Positions 21,052 through 29,333 of a stretch of 39,819 nucleotides of DNA are shown one piece after another. Both the position numbers and the translations under genes were made by a program. Source of the stretch: DATDSR01 sp038062165 (lineage in GTDB: Bacteria > Patescibacteriota > Minisyncoccia > Phycocordibacterales > DATDSR01); NCBI GenBank assembly GCA_038062165.1, contig JBBTXQ010000027.1, forward strand, positions 1-39,819, read 5' to 3'. Each line of letters opens with the position of its first letter. Position 1 is the first letter of the stretch. The notes beneath the pieces were generated by a model that saw nothing but the letters and a program-made list of their open reading frames with translations, had not been told where the DNA came from and searched no databases.

Positions 21052-21942
21052 GTGGCATATCTTGAGGACAAGAAGATAAGTTTTCTCGAGGAAGCGGCGC
21101 GCAAAATCCGTATTTCAATAATAGAATCACTGATTGCGGCGGGTTCTGGGCACACGGCTGGACCACTTGGCATGGCTGACATTTTCACTACTTTATTTTT
21201 CCACTCACTCAAACATGATGCTAAACGGCCGGATTGGAATGAGCGGGATTTGCTCGTTCTATCGAATGGTCACATCTGCCCAGTTTATTACGCCACGCTT
21301 GCGCATGCTGGCTACTTCCCAGTTGAAGAGTTGAAGACTTTGCGCAAATTTGGCTCGCGCTTGCAGGGTCACCCGCACAGAGATTTCTTGCCAATTTTGG
21401 AAACATCAAGCGGGCCGCTTGGGGCTGGGCTATCGCAGGCCGTGGGCATGGCTCTTGCTTTGCGCATCAACGCAGGTGACGAGAGCGCGCCCGGATTTGA
21501 TTCGCATAGATATGTGTACTGCCTTATGAGTGATGGTGAACTTGACGAGGGTAATAGTTGGGAGGGGGCGATGCTTGCGGGCAAAGAGAAGTTGCACAAC
21601 CTCATAGCCATCATTGATCGCAACAATATTCAGATAGATGGCTACACAGAGAACATAATGCCTCTGGAAAATCTGCGCGACAAATGGGAAGCCTGGAATT
21701 GGCACGTGCAAGAGATCGACGGCCACAATTTCTATGACATCAACATGGCAATTGAAAGAGCCAAGGCTGTGTTTGAAAAACCTAGTGTGATCATAGCCCG
21801 CACGATACCAGGCAAGGGCGTGCACGAGATCGAAAAGAATTATAAATATCACGGCTACCCAGTGGGTGGCAAGGAGGAAGCAGAAGGGTTTTTGAAAGAA
21901 TTGCGTACGCTGGGAGGCAAGATTAAGAGCGAACATGAATAA
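21052..21942 (+). CDS. Transketolase, N-terminal (TPP-binding) subunit
   Basis: A 296-residue split transketolase, the half that holds the pyrophosphate side of TPP: AAGSGHTAGPLGMADIF, LSNGHICPVYYATLA, SSGPLGAGLSQAVGMAL and MSDGELDEGNSWEGAMLAGKEKLHNLIAIIDRNN (the GDG...N motif in the form SDG...NN). It starts at GTG, 5 nt after rpe. The other half is at 23037-24029; two small membrane-anchored genes lie between. The two subunits together would run the non-oxidative pentose phosphate pathway. Confidence 0.94.
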   Translation: MAYLEDKKISFLEEAARKIRISIIESLIAAGSGHTAGPLGMADIFTTLFFHSLKHDAKRPDWNERDLLVLSNGHICPVYYATLAHAGYFPVEELKTLRKFGSRLQGHPHRDFLPILETSSGPLGAGLSQAVGMALALRINAGDESAPGFDSHRYVYCLMSDGELDEGNSWEGAMLAGKEKLHNLIAIIDRNNIQIDGYTENIMPLENLRDKWEAWNWHVQEIDGHNFYDINMAIERAKAVFEKPSVIIARTIPGKGVHEIEKNYKYHGYPVGGKEEAEGFLKELRTLGGKIKSEHE

Positions 21943-22690
21943 CGCTTATAAAATTCTCGTAATCCTGGTTGTCCTCGGTCTAATCGCGGTTGGAGCATTT
22001 GTGCTCACTTGGCCGAAGATTGAAGTTCCCAATGATATTGCTAATGATACTCCAAGGGATGTACCCACATCAGAAAAATCAAACGAGCCGCCACCCCCAA
22101 TAGACATGTCTGAATGGAAAACGTACAAACATGCTCAAGTAGGTTTTCAATTTCAATATCCAGCCGAATACTTATTAATGACCAGTACCGCAGATGATCC
22201 GGATAATCCCGGCACGTATCATTTTAGTCGCAAGGATCCGGTGGCCGATTCACTGAACGAGGACGTCTATGCTCGTATAACAGAGGAACATAATGATATT
22301 TTCTATTACCCAGACACCATCTCGGTGGATACTCTAAATGTATATTCACTTCCAGCAGATAAAAAAGACCATTATTTAGAGGAGTGGAAGAATATTAGTG
22401 ACGGGAATGCTTATCCAATTGGTGAATCATCATACGAAAAGTTTCACTCAGCTGTACTTGACTCTAAAATTGTTGATGTGGCTGGCCTCAAGGGACAGAG
22501 GTTGCTACTTGAAGAGACTGAAGATGGCAGAGAAGATAAGTCATATGTAATAACTTTTACTTTCTACACACCAAAGGGGGACTATGTATATTTCGCTATA
22601 ATTCTAGATAAAGCGACAAATAGAGAGGAAGCTTTGAATGATCCCCGCAATAAGATTTTTGACGATATTATAGTAACTTTTCGAGCATAA
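21935..22690 (+). CDS. Membrane-anchored extracytoplasmic protein, PsbP-like pattern
   Basis: A 251-residue protein with an uncleaved-looking N-terminal TM segment (ILVILVVLGLIAVGAFVLTW), a Pro-rich linker (SNEPPPPIDM) and an outer domain. YKHAQVGFQFQYPAEYLL resembles the YGFSFxYPxxW start of PsbP-like lipoprotein domains. The start overlaps the transketolase stop by 8 nt, so it is translationally coupled. Its function is unknown. Confidence 0.7.
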   Translation: MNNAYKILVILVVLGLIAVGAFVLTWPKIEVPNDIANDTPRDVPTSEKSNEPPPPIDMSEWKTYKHAQVGFQFQYPAEYLLMTSTADDPDNPGTYHFSRKDPVADSLNEDVYARITEEHNDIFYYPDTISVDTLNVYSLPADKKDHYLEEWKNISDGNAYPIGESSYEKFHSAVLDSKIVDVAGLKGQRLLLEETEDGREDKSYVITFTFYTPKGDYVYFAIILDKATNREEALNDPRNKIFDDIIVTFRA

Positions 22691-22720
22691 TTAGTAACAT
22701 GGGTGTGATTAAAACATGTT

Positions 22721-22742
22721 CCCCACCTCTTGCGAGATGGGG
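22721..22742. terminator. Imperfect hairpin in the 22691-22819 gap
   Basis: CCCCACCTC and GAGATGGGG pair (one mismatch) around TTGC. No T-tract; a weak candidate only. Confidence 0.35.
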
Positions 22743-22819
22743 TCGTGGGTAAATCCCAAAAGTGATTTTAGTATATACTTGTAGACGTAAGCCTGTCAAG
22801 TAAATTCCAATAATTAATA

Positions 22820-23026
22820 ATGGCAGAGAAACCAAAAGGCAAAGATAAACCTAAAGCCCCATCGCCAGGAGATTCGTTCTGGACAGTGATGATTGTGCTC
22901 GTACTTATTGGTCTATCACTGAATAGGACCGAGTGGGGCAAGAAATTATTAGGCACAGCTACATCGACTCCAGAGTATTCTTTAAGCACGCCATCTGATA
23001 AACCCACAATAATAATCGGCAAATAA
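22820..23026 (+). CDS. Small single-TM protein (68 aa)
   Basis: A basic Pro/Lys-rich N-terminus (MAEKPKGKDKPKAPSPGD), one TM segment (SFWTVMIVLVLIGLSL) and a Ser/Thr-rich outer tail ending KPTIIIGK. No recognised family. It lies 10 nt before the transketolase C-terminal subunit, so probably shares its transcript. It resembles the N-terminal piece of membrane-bound FtsH proteins, but there is no ATPase here. Confidence 0.6.
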   Translation: MAEKPKGKDKPKAPSPGDSFWTVMIVLVLIGLSLNRTEWGKKLLGTATSTPEYSLSTPSDKPTIIIGK

Positions 23027-23036
23027 ACTAGATTAA

Positions 23037-24029
23037 ATGATTAATCAAGCACAAAAACTGAATCCCAAAATATTTGAGCGGGATTGCGAGCAGGAGCCTA
23101 TTCGCAAGGGTTTTGGCTTGGGATTGCTTGAGGCAGGAGAAAAAAATGAGAATGTGGTTGGTTTGTGCGCGGATCTGACTGAATCGACGCAAATGCACTT
23201 ATTTGCCAATAAATTTCCCAAAAGATTTATCGAAATTGGTGTGGCCGAGCAGAATTTGGTGACGGTTGCGAGTGGCTTAGCTCACATGGGCAAGATTCCT
23301 TTTGTTTCGAGTTACGCCATGTTTAGTCCCGGGAGGAATTGGGAGCAAATCAGGACAACTATTACATATAATAATGTGCCTGTGAAAATAGTGGGCTCGC
23401 ATGCGGGAGTATCTGTGGGCCCGGACGGCGGCACGCATCAGGCGATCGAAGACATTGCCCTTATGCGCGTCTTGCCGCGCATGGTGGTAGTGGCGCCCTG
23501 CGACGCAATCGAAGCGCGCAAAGCCACGCTCGCACTTGCCACTAACAACCAGCCCAGCTACTTACGCCTAGCCCGAGAGAAAACGCCAGTCATTACCACA
23601 AGTGATTCGCCATTTGAAATAGGCAAAGCTAATTTGTTGTGGGAGAAAGAGAAACCCGAGGTGGCCATCATCGCCTGTGGTTCGCTGGTCCATAATGCGC
23701 TCTTAGCCGCTAGTGAATTATGGCACCAAGGCACGAGCGTACTTGTGCTCAACATGCACACAATCAAGCCTATGGACGAGAGGGCCCTAATTGAGGTAGC
23801 GAGGCCCGCCAGGGCGATTGTAACTGTTGAAGAGCATCAGATGGCTGGAGGCATGGGTTCTGCCGTGGCCGAAGTCTTGGCGCGCAATTATCCCGTGCCC
23901 GTTGAATTCGTAGGTATTAATGATGAATACGGTCAAAGTGGCGAACCGGACGAGCTTATCAAGCATTTCGGCCTTGATGCGAAAGGCATTATGGAAAAGG
24001 TGCGTAAAGTAATAAGGAGAAAAAATTAA
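23037..24029 (+). CDS. Transketolase, C-terminal subunit
   Basis: A 330-residue protein with the pyrimidine-binding domain of TPP enzymes (NVVGLCADLTESTQMHLFANKFPKRFIEIGVAEQNLVTVASGLA, the conserved Glu in EIGVAEQN) and the C-terminal Transketolase_C domain (VEEHQMAGGMGSAVAEVLA). It pairs with the N-terminal subunit at 21052-21942. Confidence 0.95.
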   Translation: MINQAQKLNPKIFERDCEQEPIRKGFGLGLLEAGEKNENVVGLCADLTESTQMHLFANKFPKRFIEIGVAEQNLVTVASGLAHMGKIPFVSSYAMFSPGRNWEQIRTTITYNNVPVKIVGSHAGVSVGPDGGTHQAIEDIALMRVLPRMVVVAPCDAIEARKATLALATNNQPSYLRLAREKTPVITTSDSPFEIGKANLLWEKEKPEVAIIACGSLVHNALLAASELWHQGTSVLVLNMHTIKPMDERALIEVARPARAIVTVEEHQMAGGMGSAVAEVLARNYPVPVEFVGINDEYGQSGEPDELIKHFGLDAKGIMEKVRKVIRRKN

Positions 24030-24061
24030 AATACAGCAGAAGTAATGTTGATTTCATTAAA

Positions 24062-24078
24062 ATAGCGGTCGCTATCAT
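24062..24078 (+). promoter_or_regulatory. Palindromic operator candidate overlapping a leaderless -10
   Basis: ATAGCG-GT-CGCTAT (24062-24075) is a perfect palindrome whose right arm overlaps the -10 TATCAT (24073-24078), which ends exactly 6 nt before ATG 24085. This is the expected layout for autorepression by the encoded winged-helix protein. Confidence 0.55.
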
Positions 24079-24084
24079 AAGGAA

Positions 24085-24627
24085 ATGAGAAAAAATAAGA
24101 CATCTGAAATGGTAATGGACATTTTGGCCAGAGTAAAGAGAGCTCAAGGAGTTGTCGTCGAGGAATTGTTGGAGATACTATTCCCTCGAGGAGCAAACGG
24201 AACTCCATTGAATATGTTTCGCCTGAAGAGTACTCTGACCAAGGCCATCGAGGATGGTTACATAGAGTTAAAAGAATCTGTACGGGGCAAGAAGTTCCTT
24301 TCGATAACAGAAAGAGGCAGAGAACGTCTCTCGTGGTACAAGCTACAAGACTATAAGGTTGTGAAGCCGCGTCACTGGGATGGTAAATGGAGATTGTACA
24401 TATTTGATATTAAGGAGAACAGAAGGAGTTCTCGAGAATATCTTCGCAAATGCTTGAGACGTATCGGGTTCGTCAGATTACAGGACAGCGTCTGGGTCTA
24501 TCCTTATGACTGTCCGGAACTAATGTTACTTATAAAAACAGGAATGGGAATAGGCAAGGATGCCTTGTATCTGGTGGTTGAGAGTATAGAGAACGACCGC
24601 TGGCTTAGACGAGAGTTTGGATTATGA
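24085..24627 (+). CDS. PaaX/Cas2-like protein with N-terminal winged helix
   Basis: A 180-residue protein. Residues ~5-80 form a winged-helix-like domain (MVMDILARVKRAQGVVVEELLEILF...FRLKSTLTKAIEDGYIELKE...FLSITERGRERL). Residues ~95-180 are the Cas2-like ferredoxin-fold domain: WDGKWRLYIFDIKENRRSSREYLRKCLRRIGFVRLQDSVWVYPYDCPELM...VVESIENDRWLRREFGL, as in PaaX. Such proteins are often auto-annotated as Cas2 in CPR genomes. No CRISPR array or other cas gene is nearby, so a transcription regulator is more likely. The D in FDIKE and the QDSVW strand are conserved. Confidence 0.82.
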   Translation: MRKNKTSEMVMDILARVKRAQGVVVEELLEILFPRGANGTPLNMFRLKSTLTKAIEDGYIELKESVRGKKFLSITERGRERLSWYKLQDYKVVKPRHWDGKWRLYIFDIKENRRSSREYLRKCLRRIGFVRLQDSVWVYPYDCPELMLLIKTGMGIGKDALYLVVESIENDRWLRREFGL

Positions 24628-24662
24628 TTTCCGTAAAGTAGCTATCGCGATCTTGCGGAAAT
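24627..24662. repeat. ATTTCCG inverted repeat just after the PaaX/Cas2-like gene
   Basis: ATTTCCG (24627-24633) and CGGAAAT (24656-24662) flank GTAGCTATCGCGAT. A third ATTTCCG lies at 24709-24715, at the -10/+1 region of the next gene. They may be binding sites of the neighbouring regulator. Confidence 0.5.
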
Positions 24663-24681
24663 TGAAGGTGGGGATAACTTT

Positions 24682-24710
24682 TTGTTTATCGTGCTGAGGC
24701 GGGCTACAAT
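24682..24710 (+). promoter_or_regulatory. Promoter TTGTTT-17-TACAAT for the secreted protein gene
   Basis: TTGTTT at 24682-24687 and TACAAT at 24705-24710, 17 nt apart. The ATTTCCG motif starts within the -10. Confidence 0.6.
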
Positions 24711-24734
24711 TTCCGTAATTAACTCACAAATATC

Positions 24735-25388
24735 ATGAACAAAAAATTATTATTCGTGGGAGTTTTGTTGTCTGCCATCGTAACAGGAACAGCTTTTGCT
24801 AATCCACCAATTATCACAGTAGACGAAATTCCGGACATGGAGTTCGCCACTTTCCCTCAAGCCTACACTGTGACCGGCTTCGTCACGCACGATAGCGCCA
24901 CTGGTCCTGGCACCAAGAATGTTTGTCGTCTCACCTTTTTTGAAGTGATCGTGGGTAATGGTACTGCTACTACTACACTACTTAGTCTCACGGGGACGAC
25001 TACTATCTCAACTTATTTCGGATGGCTACCTGATTGCTTCGAGACAGATACTTGGAGCGCCGATTGGTCTATTCTCGCCCCAGGTATTTACACGGTAGTG
25101 GTCACGGCCAAGCATATGGGCGCGAGTGATACTGACGATGAAGTAACATTAATCACTGAGACCCCAGTTGTGATCGCACTATGTCCAGCCGCGCCATCTT
25201 ACGCCGCCCACTACTTGCAAGAATTAGGGGTGAAATCCGGTAGCAAACTCTACAAGAATGTAGTCTCTCTAGTGGCTAAGCACATGGGGCCTACCACAGA
25301 CTTCGACGGCATAGCGGCTTGCGATGAGATCCCCTACGAGGTTGCAGTTCGCGCTTTCGTGGATGCCAATAGGACAATCGCCAAGTAA
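24735..25388 (+). CDS. Secreted protein of unknown function
   Basis: A 217-residue protein with a classic signal peptide (MNKKLLFVGVLLSAIVTGTAFA, cleavage after AFA). The mature part starts with Thr-rich beta-strand sequence (AYTVTGFVTHDSATGPGTKNVCRL, GNGTATTTLLSLTGTTT) and contains a few Cys that could pair. The C-terminal ~70 residues (CPAAPSYAAHYLQELGVKSGSKLYKNVVSLVAKHMG) look like a small helical domain. Possible regulation by the PaaX/Cas2-like neighbour is inferred from shared ATTTCCG motifs. I do not recognise the family. Confidence 0.72.
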   Translation: MNKKLLFVGVLLSAIVTGTAFANPPIITVDEIPDMEFATFPQAYTVTGFVTHDSATGPGTKNVCRLTFFEVIVGNGTATTTLLSLTGTTTISTYFGWLPDCFETDTWSADWSILAPGIYTVVVTAKHMGASDTDDEVTLITETPVVIALCPAAPSYAAHYLQELGVKSGSKLYKNVVSLVAKHMGPTTDFDGIAACDEIPYEVAVRAFVDANRTIAK

Positions 25389-25402
25389 CGCATATGGTGT
25401 GC

Positions 25403-25429
25403 GTTGCAGGAGGTTTAGCCTCCTGCAAC
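25403..25429. repeat. Solo REP palindrome, family B
   Basis: GTTGCAGGAGG and CCTCCTGCAAC arms (11 bp, perfect) around TTTAG, 14 nt after the stop of the secreted protein. It matches the ends of RAYT element B at 35911-36648, so it is a stand-alone copy of that family. Confidence 0.85.
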
Positions 25430-25503
25430 CTCCCTGTTTAGTCAGGTGATTGTGAACAAAGTGTGCTAGAGTGGGGTTGAAAATTAACAATAACACTTAA
25501 TAT

Positions 25504-25893
25504 ATGGCTCGCTTTGACAGAGGTGGATTCAAGGGAGGGGGTGATCGCAGACCCAAGCAATTATTCGACGCGACTTGCGCCAATTGTGGCAAGGCAACTC
25601 AAGTGCCATTTCGTCCCACGGGTGATCGGCCGGTGTATTGTCGCGAGTGTTTCGCCCAAATGGGCGGGGGAGAAGAGCGCGGGCGAGAGGCAGGAGCACG
25701 CGGTTTCAAGCCCACACAGTCTAGTCCAATTACTAATTCTCCCGATCACAGCGCACTCAAGCGCGAGTTGCAAGAGGTGAATGCCAAACTCGAACGACTC
25801 ATCACGGCCGTGCAATCACTTGCCCAAGTCACTACCTCTGCCGAACCAATTAAGTCTCTCAAGAAGCCAGTTAAAAAAGTATCAAAGAAATAA
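25504..25893 (+). CDS. CxxC-x17-CxxC zinc-binding protein
   Basis: A 129-residue protein with a Gly/Arg-rich N-terminus (MARFDRGGFKGGGDRRPKQ), then CANC-x17-CREC (residues ~25-48, GKATQVPFRPTGDRPVY between), the known zinc domain common in Patescibacteria, then a flexible Arg/Gly segment and a helical coiled-coil-like end (LKRELQEVNAKLERLITAVQSL) with a Lys-rich tail. It probably binds nucleic acid. No SD. Confidence 0.82.
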   Translation: MARFDRGGFKGGGDRRPKQLFDATCANCGKATQVPFRPTGDRPVYCRECFAQMGGGEERGREAGARGFKPTQSSPITNSPDHSALKRELQEVNAKLERLITAVQSLAQVTTSAEPIKSLKKPVKKVSKK

Positions 25894-25897
25894 AATT

Positions 25898-26200
25898 ATG
25901 AAGGGGAATATTAAGGAACAGGCACGGATACCGGACGAGGATGTGGTTGAGTGGATTAGAACGCTACAAGAAGGTGGATTTTCACCACAAGAGATTGACA
26001 TAATGATGTCAAATTTGAACGAAGAGTATCTGAGTCAGAAATTTGGCAAATATATAAATGAAGAAGTTTTGAAAGCGATAACTATGGCTGAAAGAGAACA
26101 TGGTCGGGCACTTGACGACGAGGAGAGGAAAATTTTCGAACGAGCCGTTCGTGCAAGATTAAGACAGATCATAATCAACAGTTCTGGTATCGGTTTGTAA
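25898..26200 (+). CDS. Hypothetical helical protein (100 aa)
   Basis: It starts at ATG 25898, 4 nt after the zinc protein stop; a longer in-frame reading from 25781 overlaps the zinc gene and is rejected. It is acidic and all-helical (DEDVVEWIRTLQEGGFSPQEIDIMMSNLNEEYLSQKFG), with a DDEERKIFERAVRARLRQIIINSSGIG end. Unknown; the gene is probably co-transcribed with the helicase 8 nt downstream. Confidence 0.68.
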   Translation: MKGNIKEQARIPDEDVVEWIRTLQEGGFSPQEIDIMMSNLNEEYLSQKFGKYINEEVLKAITMAEREHGRALDDEERKIFERAVRARLRQIIINSSGIGL

Positions 26201-26208
26201 TTCAAAGC

Positions 26209-27807
26209 ATGACCCAAGCAGAGGCGCTTAATATTCTCAAGACCGGGGCGAATGTTTTCCTGACGGGCGAACCGGGCTCGGGCAAGACTCACACTGTCAA
26301 TGAGTTCGTTCGGTATCTAAAAAGTCAGGGAGTAGAACCAGCCATCACCGCCTCGACGGGCATTGCCGCTACTCATATTGGCGGCATGACTATACATTCT
26401 TGGGCAGGGATTGGAATAAAGAGATACTTATCGAAGTATGAGCTCGACAAGATTGCTACCAATGAGCGTGTGCACAAGCGTGTATCTCGTGCGCGCGTGC
26501 TCATAATAGATGAGATCTCGATGCTCGGCCCAGACACACTCGATATGATTGACGCTGTCTGCCGCACAGTGAGGCGCTCGCACGAACCCTTCGGCGGGCT
26601 CACGGTATTGCTCGTGGGCGACTTCTTCCAATTACCGCCAGTCGTGAAGCGCGAAGAGTTGAACGAGGATGCAGATCTAGAGGAGTCTCGATTGTTTACG
26701 CAAGAAAGGGCCCGCTTCGCCTATCAATCGAGCGTATGGGCTAGAGCAAACTTGCTCACTTGTTATCTGCACGAACAATATCGCCAAGACGATCAAGTTT
26801 TTTTAAATTTACTAGGCGCAATCAGACGCAACGAGTTTGATTTTGATGGTGAGCATCTCGAGCATGTCGAAAAGCGCAAAGTGTCAAACAGCGAGAATCT
26901 CGAACACATACCACAGCTTTATGCTCACAATATTGATGTTGACAGAGTGAACACAGGCAAGCTCGCCCAGATCAAGAGTGATGAGAGAATGTTTGAAATG
27001 TATGCTGAAGGTCCGGAGCACATGACAGAAGCGCTCGCTCGCGGTTGTTTGTCACCCGAGAAGTTGATTCTCAAAGTGGGTGCGGCTGTGATGTGCACCA
27101 AGAATAATCAGAAAGAGAGATTTGTGAACGGCACTCTTGGTACTGTCAGGGCATTTGATAAGACAAGCGGCTACCCGATAATCAAAACGAGATCAGGCAG
27201 AAATATTTTGATAGAACCCATGGAGTGGACGGTGGAAGAGAACGGCAAAGTCAAAGCCAGAATCAGGCAGGTGCCCTTGCGTCTGTCGTGGGCCATCACT
27301 GTACACAAGAGTCAGGGCATGAGCATGGATGCCGCTCTTATGGACCTATCGAATGTTTTTGAACACGGACAAGGCTATGTGGCACTCTCAAGAGTGCGCA
27401 GGCTCGATGGTTTGCACTTGCTTGGCTGGAACGAGCGCACCTTCCAAGTTCATCCCCATGTTCTCGAGCGCGACGTTGCCTTCCGCGCTAATTCCGAAGA
27501 AACCCAAGCAACCTTCGCTAAACTAGACAGGAGCGAACTTGAGAAAATGCACTCAAACTTTGTTCGAGCCTCCGGTGGTAAGCTGAGCAACTTGGCGGTG
27601 AAACCGCCAAGTGAGAAAAAAAGTTATGATGTGGCGAGTCTGCGCACGAAGTATCCGAAAGCGTATCAAGCCTGGGAAAGCGAAGAAGACGGCAAGCTCA
27701 TCCAAATGCATAACAGTGGCATCAAGATAAGCGAAATAGCCAAAGAACTAGGAAGAAAAACCGGCAGTATTACCTCGCGCCTGCGCAAGCACGGCTTAAT
27801 GAAATGA
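26209..27807 (+). CDS. PIF1-like helicase with C-terminal HTH
   Basis: A 532-residue SF1B helicase (5'-3' DNA unwinding). Walker A FLTGEPGSGKTHTVNEF (residues ~18-34), motif Ia ITASTGIAATHIGGMTIHSWAGIG, Walker B VLIIDEISMLGPDTLDMID, motif III LVGDFFQLPPV, and LSWAITVHKSQGMSMDAALMDLS...GQGYVALSRVRRLDGLHL for motifs V/VI. The last ~60 residues (YPKAYQAWESEEDGKLIQMHNSGIKISEIAKELGRKTGSITSRLRKHGL) form a SANT/Myb- or HTH-like domain seen on CPR PIF1 proteins. A short palindrome codes SNLAVKPPSE in the linker. It overlaps yggU (ATGA). Confidence 0.93.
   Translation: MTQAEALNILKTGANVFLTGEPGSGKTHTVNEFVRYLKSQGVEPAITASTGIAATHIGGMTIHSWAGIGIKRYLSKYELDKIATNERVHKRVSRARVLIIDEISMLGPDTLDMIDAVCRTVRRSHEPFGGLTVLLVGDFFQLPPVVKREELNEDADLEESRLFTQERARFAYQSSVWARANLLTCYLHEQYRQDDQVFLNLLGAIRRNEFDFDGEHLEHVEKRKVSNSENLEHIPQLYAHNIDVDRVNTGKLAQIKSDERMFEMYAEGPEHMTEALARGCLSPEKLILKVGAAVMCTKNNQKERFVNGTLGTVRAFDKTSGYPIIKTRSGRNILIEPMEWTVEENGKVKARIRQVPLRLSWAITVHKSQGMSMDAALMDLSNVFEHGQGYVALSRVRRLDGLHLLGWNERTFQVHPHVLERDVAFRANSEETQATFAKLDRSELEKMHSNFVRASGGKLSNLAVKPPSEKKSYDVASLRTKYPKAYQAWESEEDGKLIQMHNSGIKISEIAKELGRKTGSITSRLRKHGLMK
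27590..27612 (+). repeat. 10-bp inverted repeat in the helicase linker
   Basis: ACTTGGCGGT-GAA-ACCGCCAAGT, read as NLAVKPPS between the helicase core and the HTH. Confidence 0.65.
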
Positions 27808-28025
27808 AAATATCGGTCACAATTCGGGCATGTGCTGGGGAGGAGAAGGTGGAAGACTTGGGCTTGGGCAAATACAAAGTCTGGGTGCGCGAGCCGCCAG
27901 AGAAGGGCTCGGCTAACAAAGCACTCATCTTAGCTTTATCCAAATTCTTAAAAGTCTCGCGCTCGCAGATCACTATCCTCTCCGGCCACACAGCCCGTAA
28001 CAAGATTGTGGAGATAGCGGGTTAG
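27804..28025 (+). CDS. yggU: YggU/DUF167 family protein
   Basis: A 73-residue DUF167 protein; the conserved VWVREPPEKGSANKALILALSKFLKVSRSQITILSGHTARNKIVEI is the whole family core. Function is not established. Coupled to the helicase by an ATGA overlap. Confidence 0.9.
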   Translation: MKISVTIRACAGEEKVEDLGLGKYKVWVREPPEKGSANKALILALSKFLKVSRSQITILSGHTARNKIVEIAG

Positions 28026-28040
28026 GTATAAAATTAAAAA

Positions 28041-28334
28041 ATGAGATTCATTCAATGGCACGATGGTTGCGGGACTAAAATTTCACAGCATGTGCCTTGT
28101 TTTGGGCCACCTGATTCGTACTACACACTTTTCGGGCACGAGCTTTTTGCACAGACTCAGTGGATGATGGTTTCTGTGGCGGCCGGGATTCTACTGGCCA
28201 TTGTCCTTATTGTGTGGCGATCTCGTCAACTGCGCAGGGGTCCATTTTTTCTCGTTATTATTGCACCCGCTATAGTCTCAGTTACTCTTTTTATTTTGCT
28301 TGTATACCTCTGGCCAGTGGTTGTTTACTACTGA
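28041..28334 (+). CDS. Two-TM membrane protein (97 aa)
   Basis: The N-terminal ~40 residues are polar with two Cys (DGCGTKISQHVPCFGPPDSYY); then two TM segments (MMVSVAAGILLAIVLIVW and FFLVIIAPAIVSVTLFILLVYLW). No known family. -10-like TATAAAAT precedes ATG closely (TAAAAT ends 6 nt before), so it may be leaderless. Confidence 0.65.
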   Translation: MRFIQWHDGCGTKISQHVPCFGPPDSYYTLFGHELFAQTQWMMVSVAAGILLAIVLIVWRSRQLRRGPFFLVIIAPAIVSVTLFILLVYLWPVVVYY

Positions 28335-28427
28335 TTCTTATTCAGAGCTTCGGGACTATGCTAGTATTTTGCAGAAAGTTGCAATAACAAGAATAACAAG
28401 GTGGGGTGTAATTGGTGAAAAAAGTTC

Positions 28428-28433
28428 TATAAT
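28428..28433 (+). promoter_or_regulatory. Leaderless-type -10 (TATAAT) for the META gene
   Basis: TATAAT ends exactly 6 nt before ATG 28440. Confidence 0.6.
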
Positions 28434-28439
28434 AGGGAA

Positions 28440-28832
28440 ATGAAAGTGATATATAAAATAATCGCTCTGGTTGTATTGGTGGGTGGGGCACTTCTCTTGT
28501 CGCAGGGGTTGAGCGACATAAGAGAGATTGAGACGGCAGAGGATCTGAGGATGAAGAAGTGGATCTGGACAGAGTCGTCCAAATTTGGACTGACATTTAA
28601 TTCAGACGGTCAGCTTGATATTGATACCGATTGCAACAACATGAGCAGTACCTACACAGTGGAGGGGGAGCGACTGATCCTCGGCAGGATCTCTACCACC
28701 CTTATGGCTTGCAACAATTCACGTGAAGGAGAGTTCTCCGCGTCACTTATAAAGACAGAGAGATATACTTTTACCAGTAGCGGTGAGCTAGTTCTCCATC
28801 TCTCCGATGGATCCTCTCTAATGTTCCGATAA
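28440..28832 (+). CDS. META (HslJ-like) domain protein, membrane-anchored
   Basis: A 130-residue protein with an N-terminal membrane anchor (IIALVVLVGGALLLSQGL) and an extracytoplasmic META domain: WIWTESSKFGLTFNSDGQLDIDTDCNNMSSTYTVEGERLILGRISTTLMACNNSREGEFSASL. The paired Cys in DTDCN and MAC are conserved in HslJ. Usually a periplasmic/outer-surface stress-linked fold; role here unknown. Confidence 0.82.
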   Translation: MKVIYKIIALVVLVGGALLLSQGLSDIREIETAEDLRMKKWIWTESSKFGLTFNSDGQLDIDTDCNNMSSTYTVEGERLILGRISTTLMACNNSREGEFSASLIKTERYTFTSSGELVLHLSDGSSLMFR

Positions 28833-28883
28833 CCAAGCAAACCATACTGGCATTTTGTAAAAAGTGCAATAAATATATAAACC

Positions 28884-29267
28884 ATGATTGAGCTTACGTT
28901 ATTTGGACGGATCTTCATGCTCGTGGTTGGAGCGATAATCTACCCTCTTATATTGGTAGAGACGATTGCCTTTCTCAAAGCCTCCAAACCAAAACTAACA
29001 CATGCACTTGTTCTCTCTGTTGTCGCCGTGCTTATCTCCAAACTGTTCACACCGCTTCTTCCCTCAAGCATTCTTCTTTCATATATCTTGCTCGCGGCGC
29101 ACTTTATTGGTGTGCCTGCTGGATTACGTTATCTAACCAAGCGATCCATGACTGACGCTCCGGTTCGAGCCTACGTACTCGGGGCCCTCGTGTCCGTCAT
29201 AGTGTTTGTTGTCATCGGCGCCATTCTCCTCAAGATCCTAGCCCCGTACATATTCAAACTAGTTTAG
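28884..29267 (+). CDS. Multi-TM membrane protein (127 aa)
   Basis: About four hydrophobic segments: LFGRIFMLVVGAIIYPLILVETIAFL, HALVLSVVAVLISKLF, ILLSYILLAAHFIGVPAGL and AYVLGALVSVIVFVVIGAILLKILAPYIF. No motif that I recognise; sits among envelope genes. Confidence 0.65.
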   Translation: MIELTLFGRIFMLVVGAIIYPLILVETIAFLKASKPKLTHALVLSVVAVLISKLFTPLLPSSILLSYILLAAHFIGVPAGLRYLTKRSMTDAPVRAYVLGALVSVIVFVVIGAILLKILAPYIFKLV

Positions 29268-29321
29268 TGAATTTCTCACTATCGCTAAGACGGGCGCGCT
29301 TGCGTATTTGACAAAAAGGAG

Positions 29322-29327
29322 TATAAA
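29322..29327 (+). promoter_or_regulatory. Leaderless-type -10 (TATAAA)
   Basis: TATAAA ends exactly 6 nt before ATG 29334. TTGACA at 29308-29313 is only 8 nt upstream, too near to be its -35. Confidence 0.5.
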
Positions 29328-29333
29328 GGATGT

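Noticed and set aside
24085..24627. CRISPR-associated Cas2
   Set aside because: The Cas2-like fold has an N-terminal winged helix as in PaaX, and no CRISPR repeats or other cas genes occur in the window.
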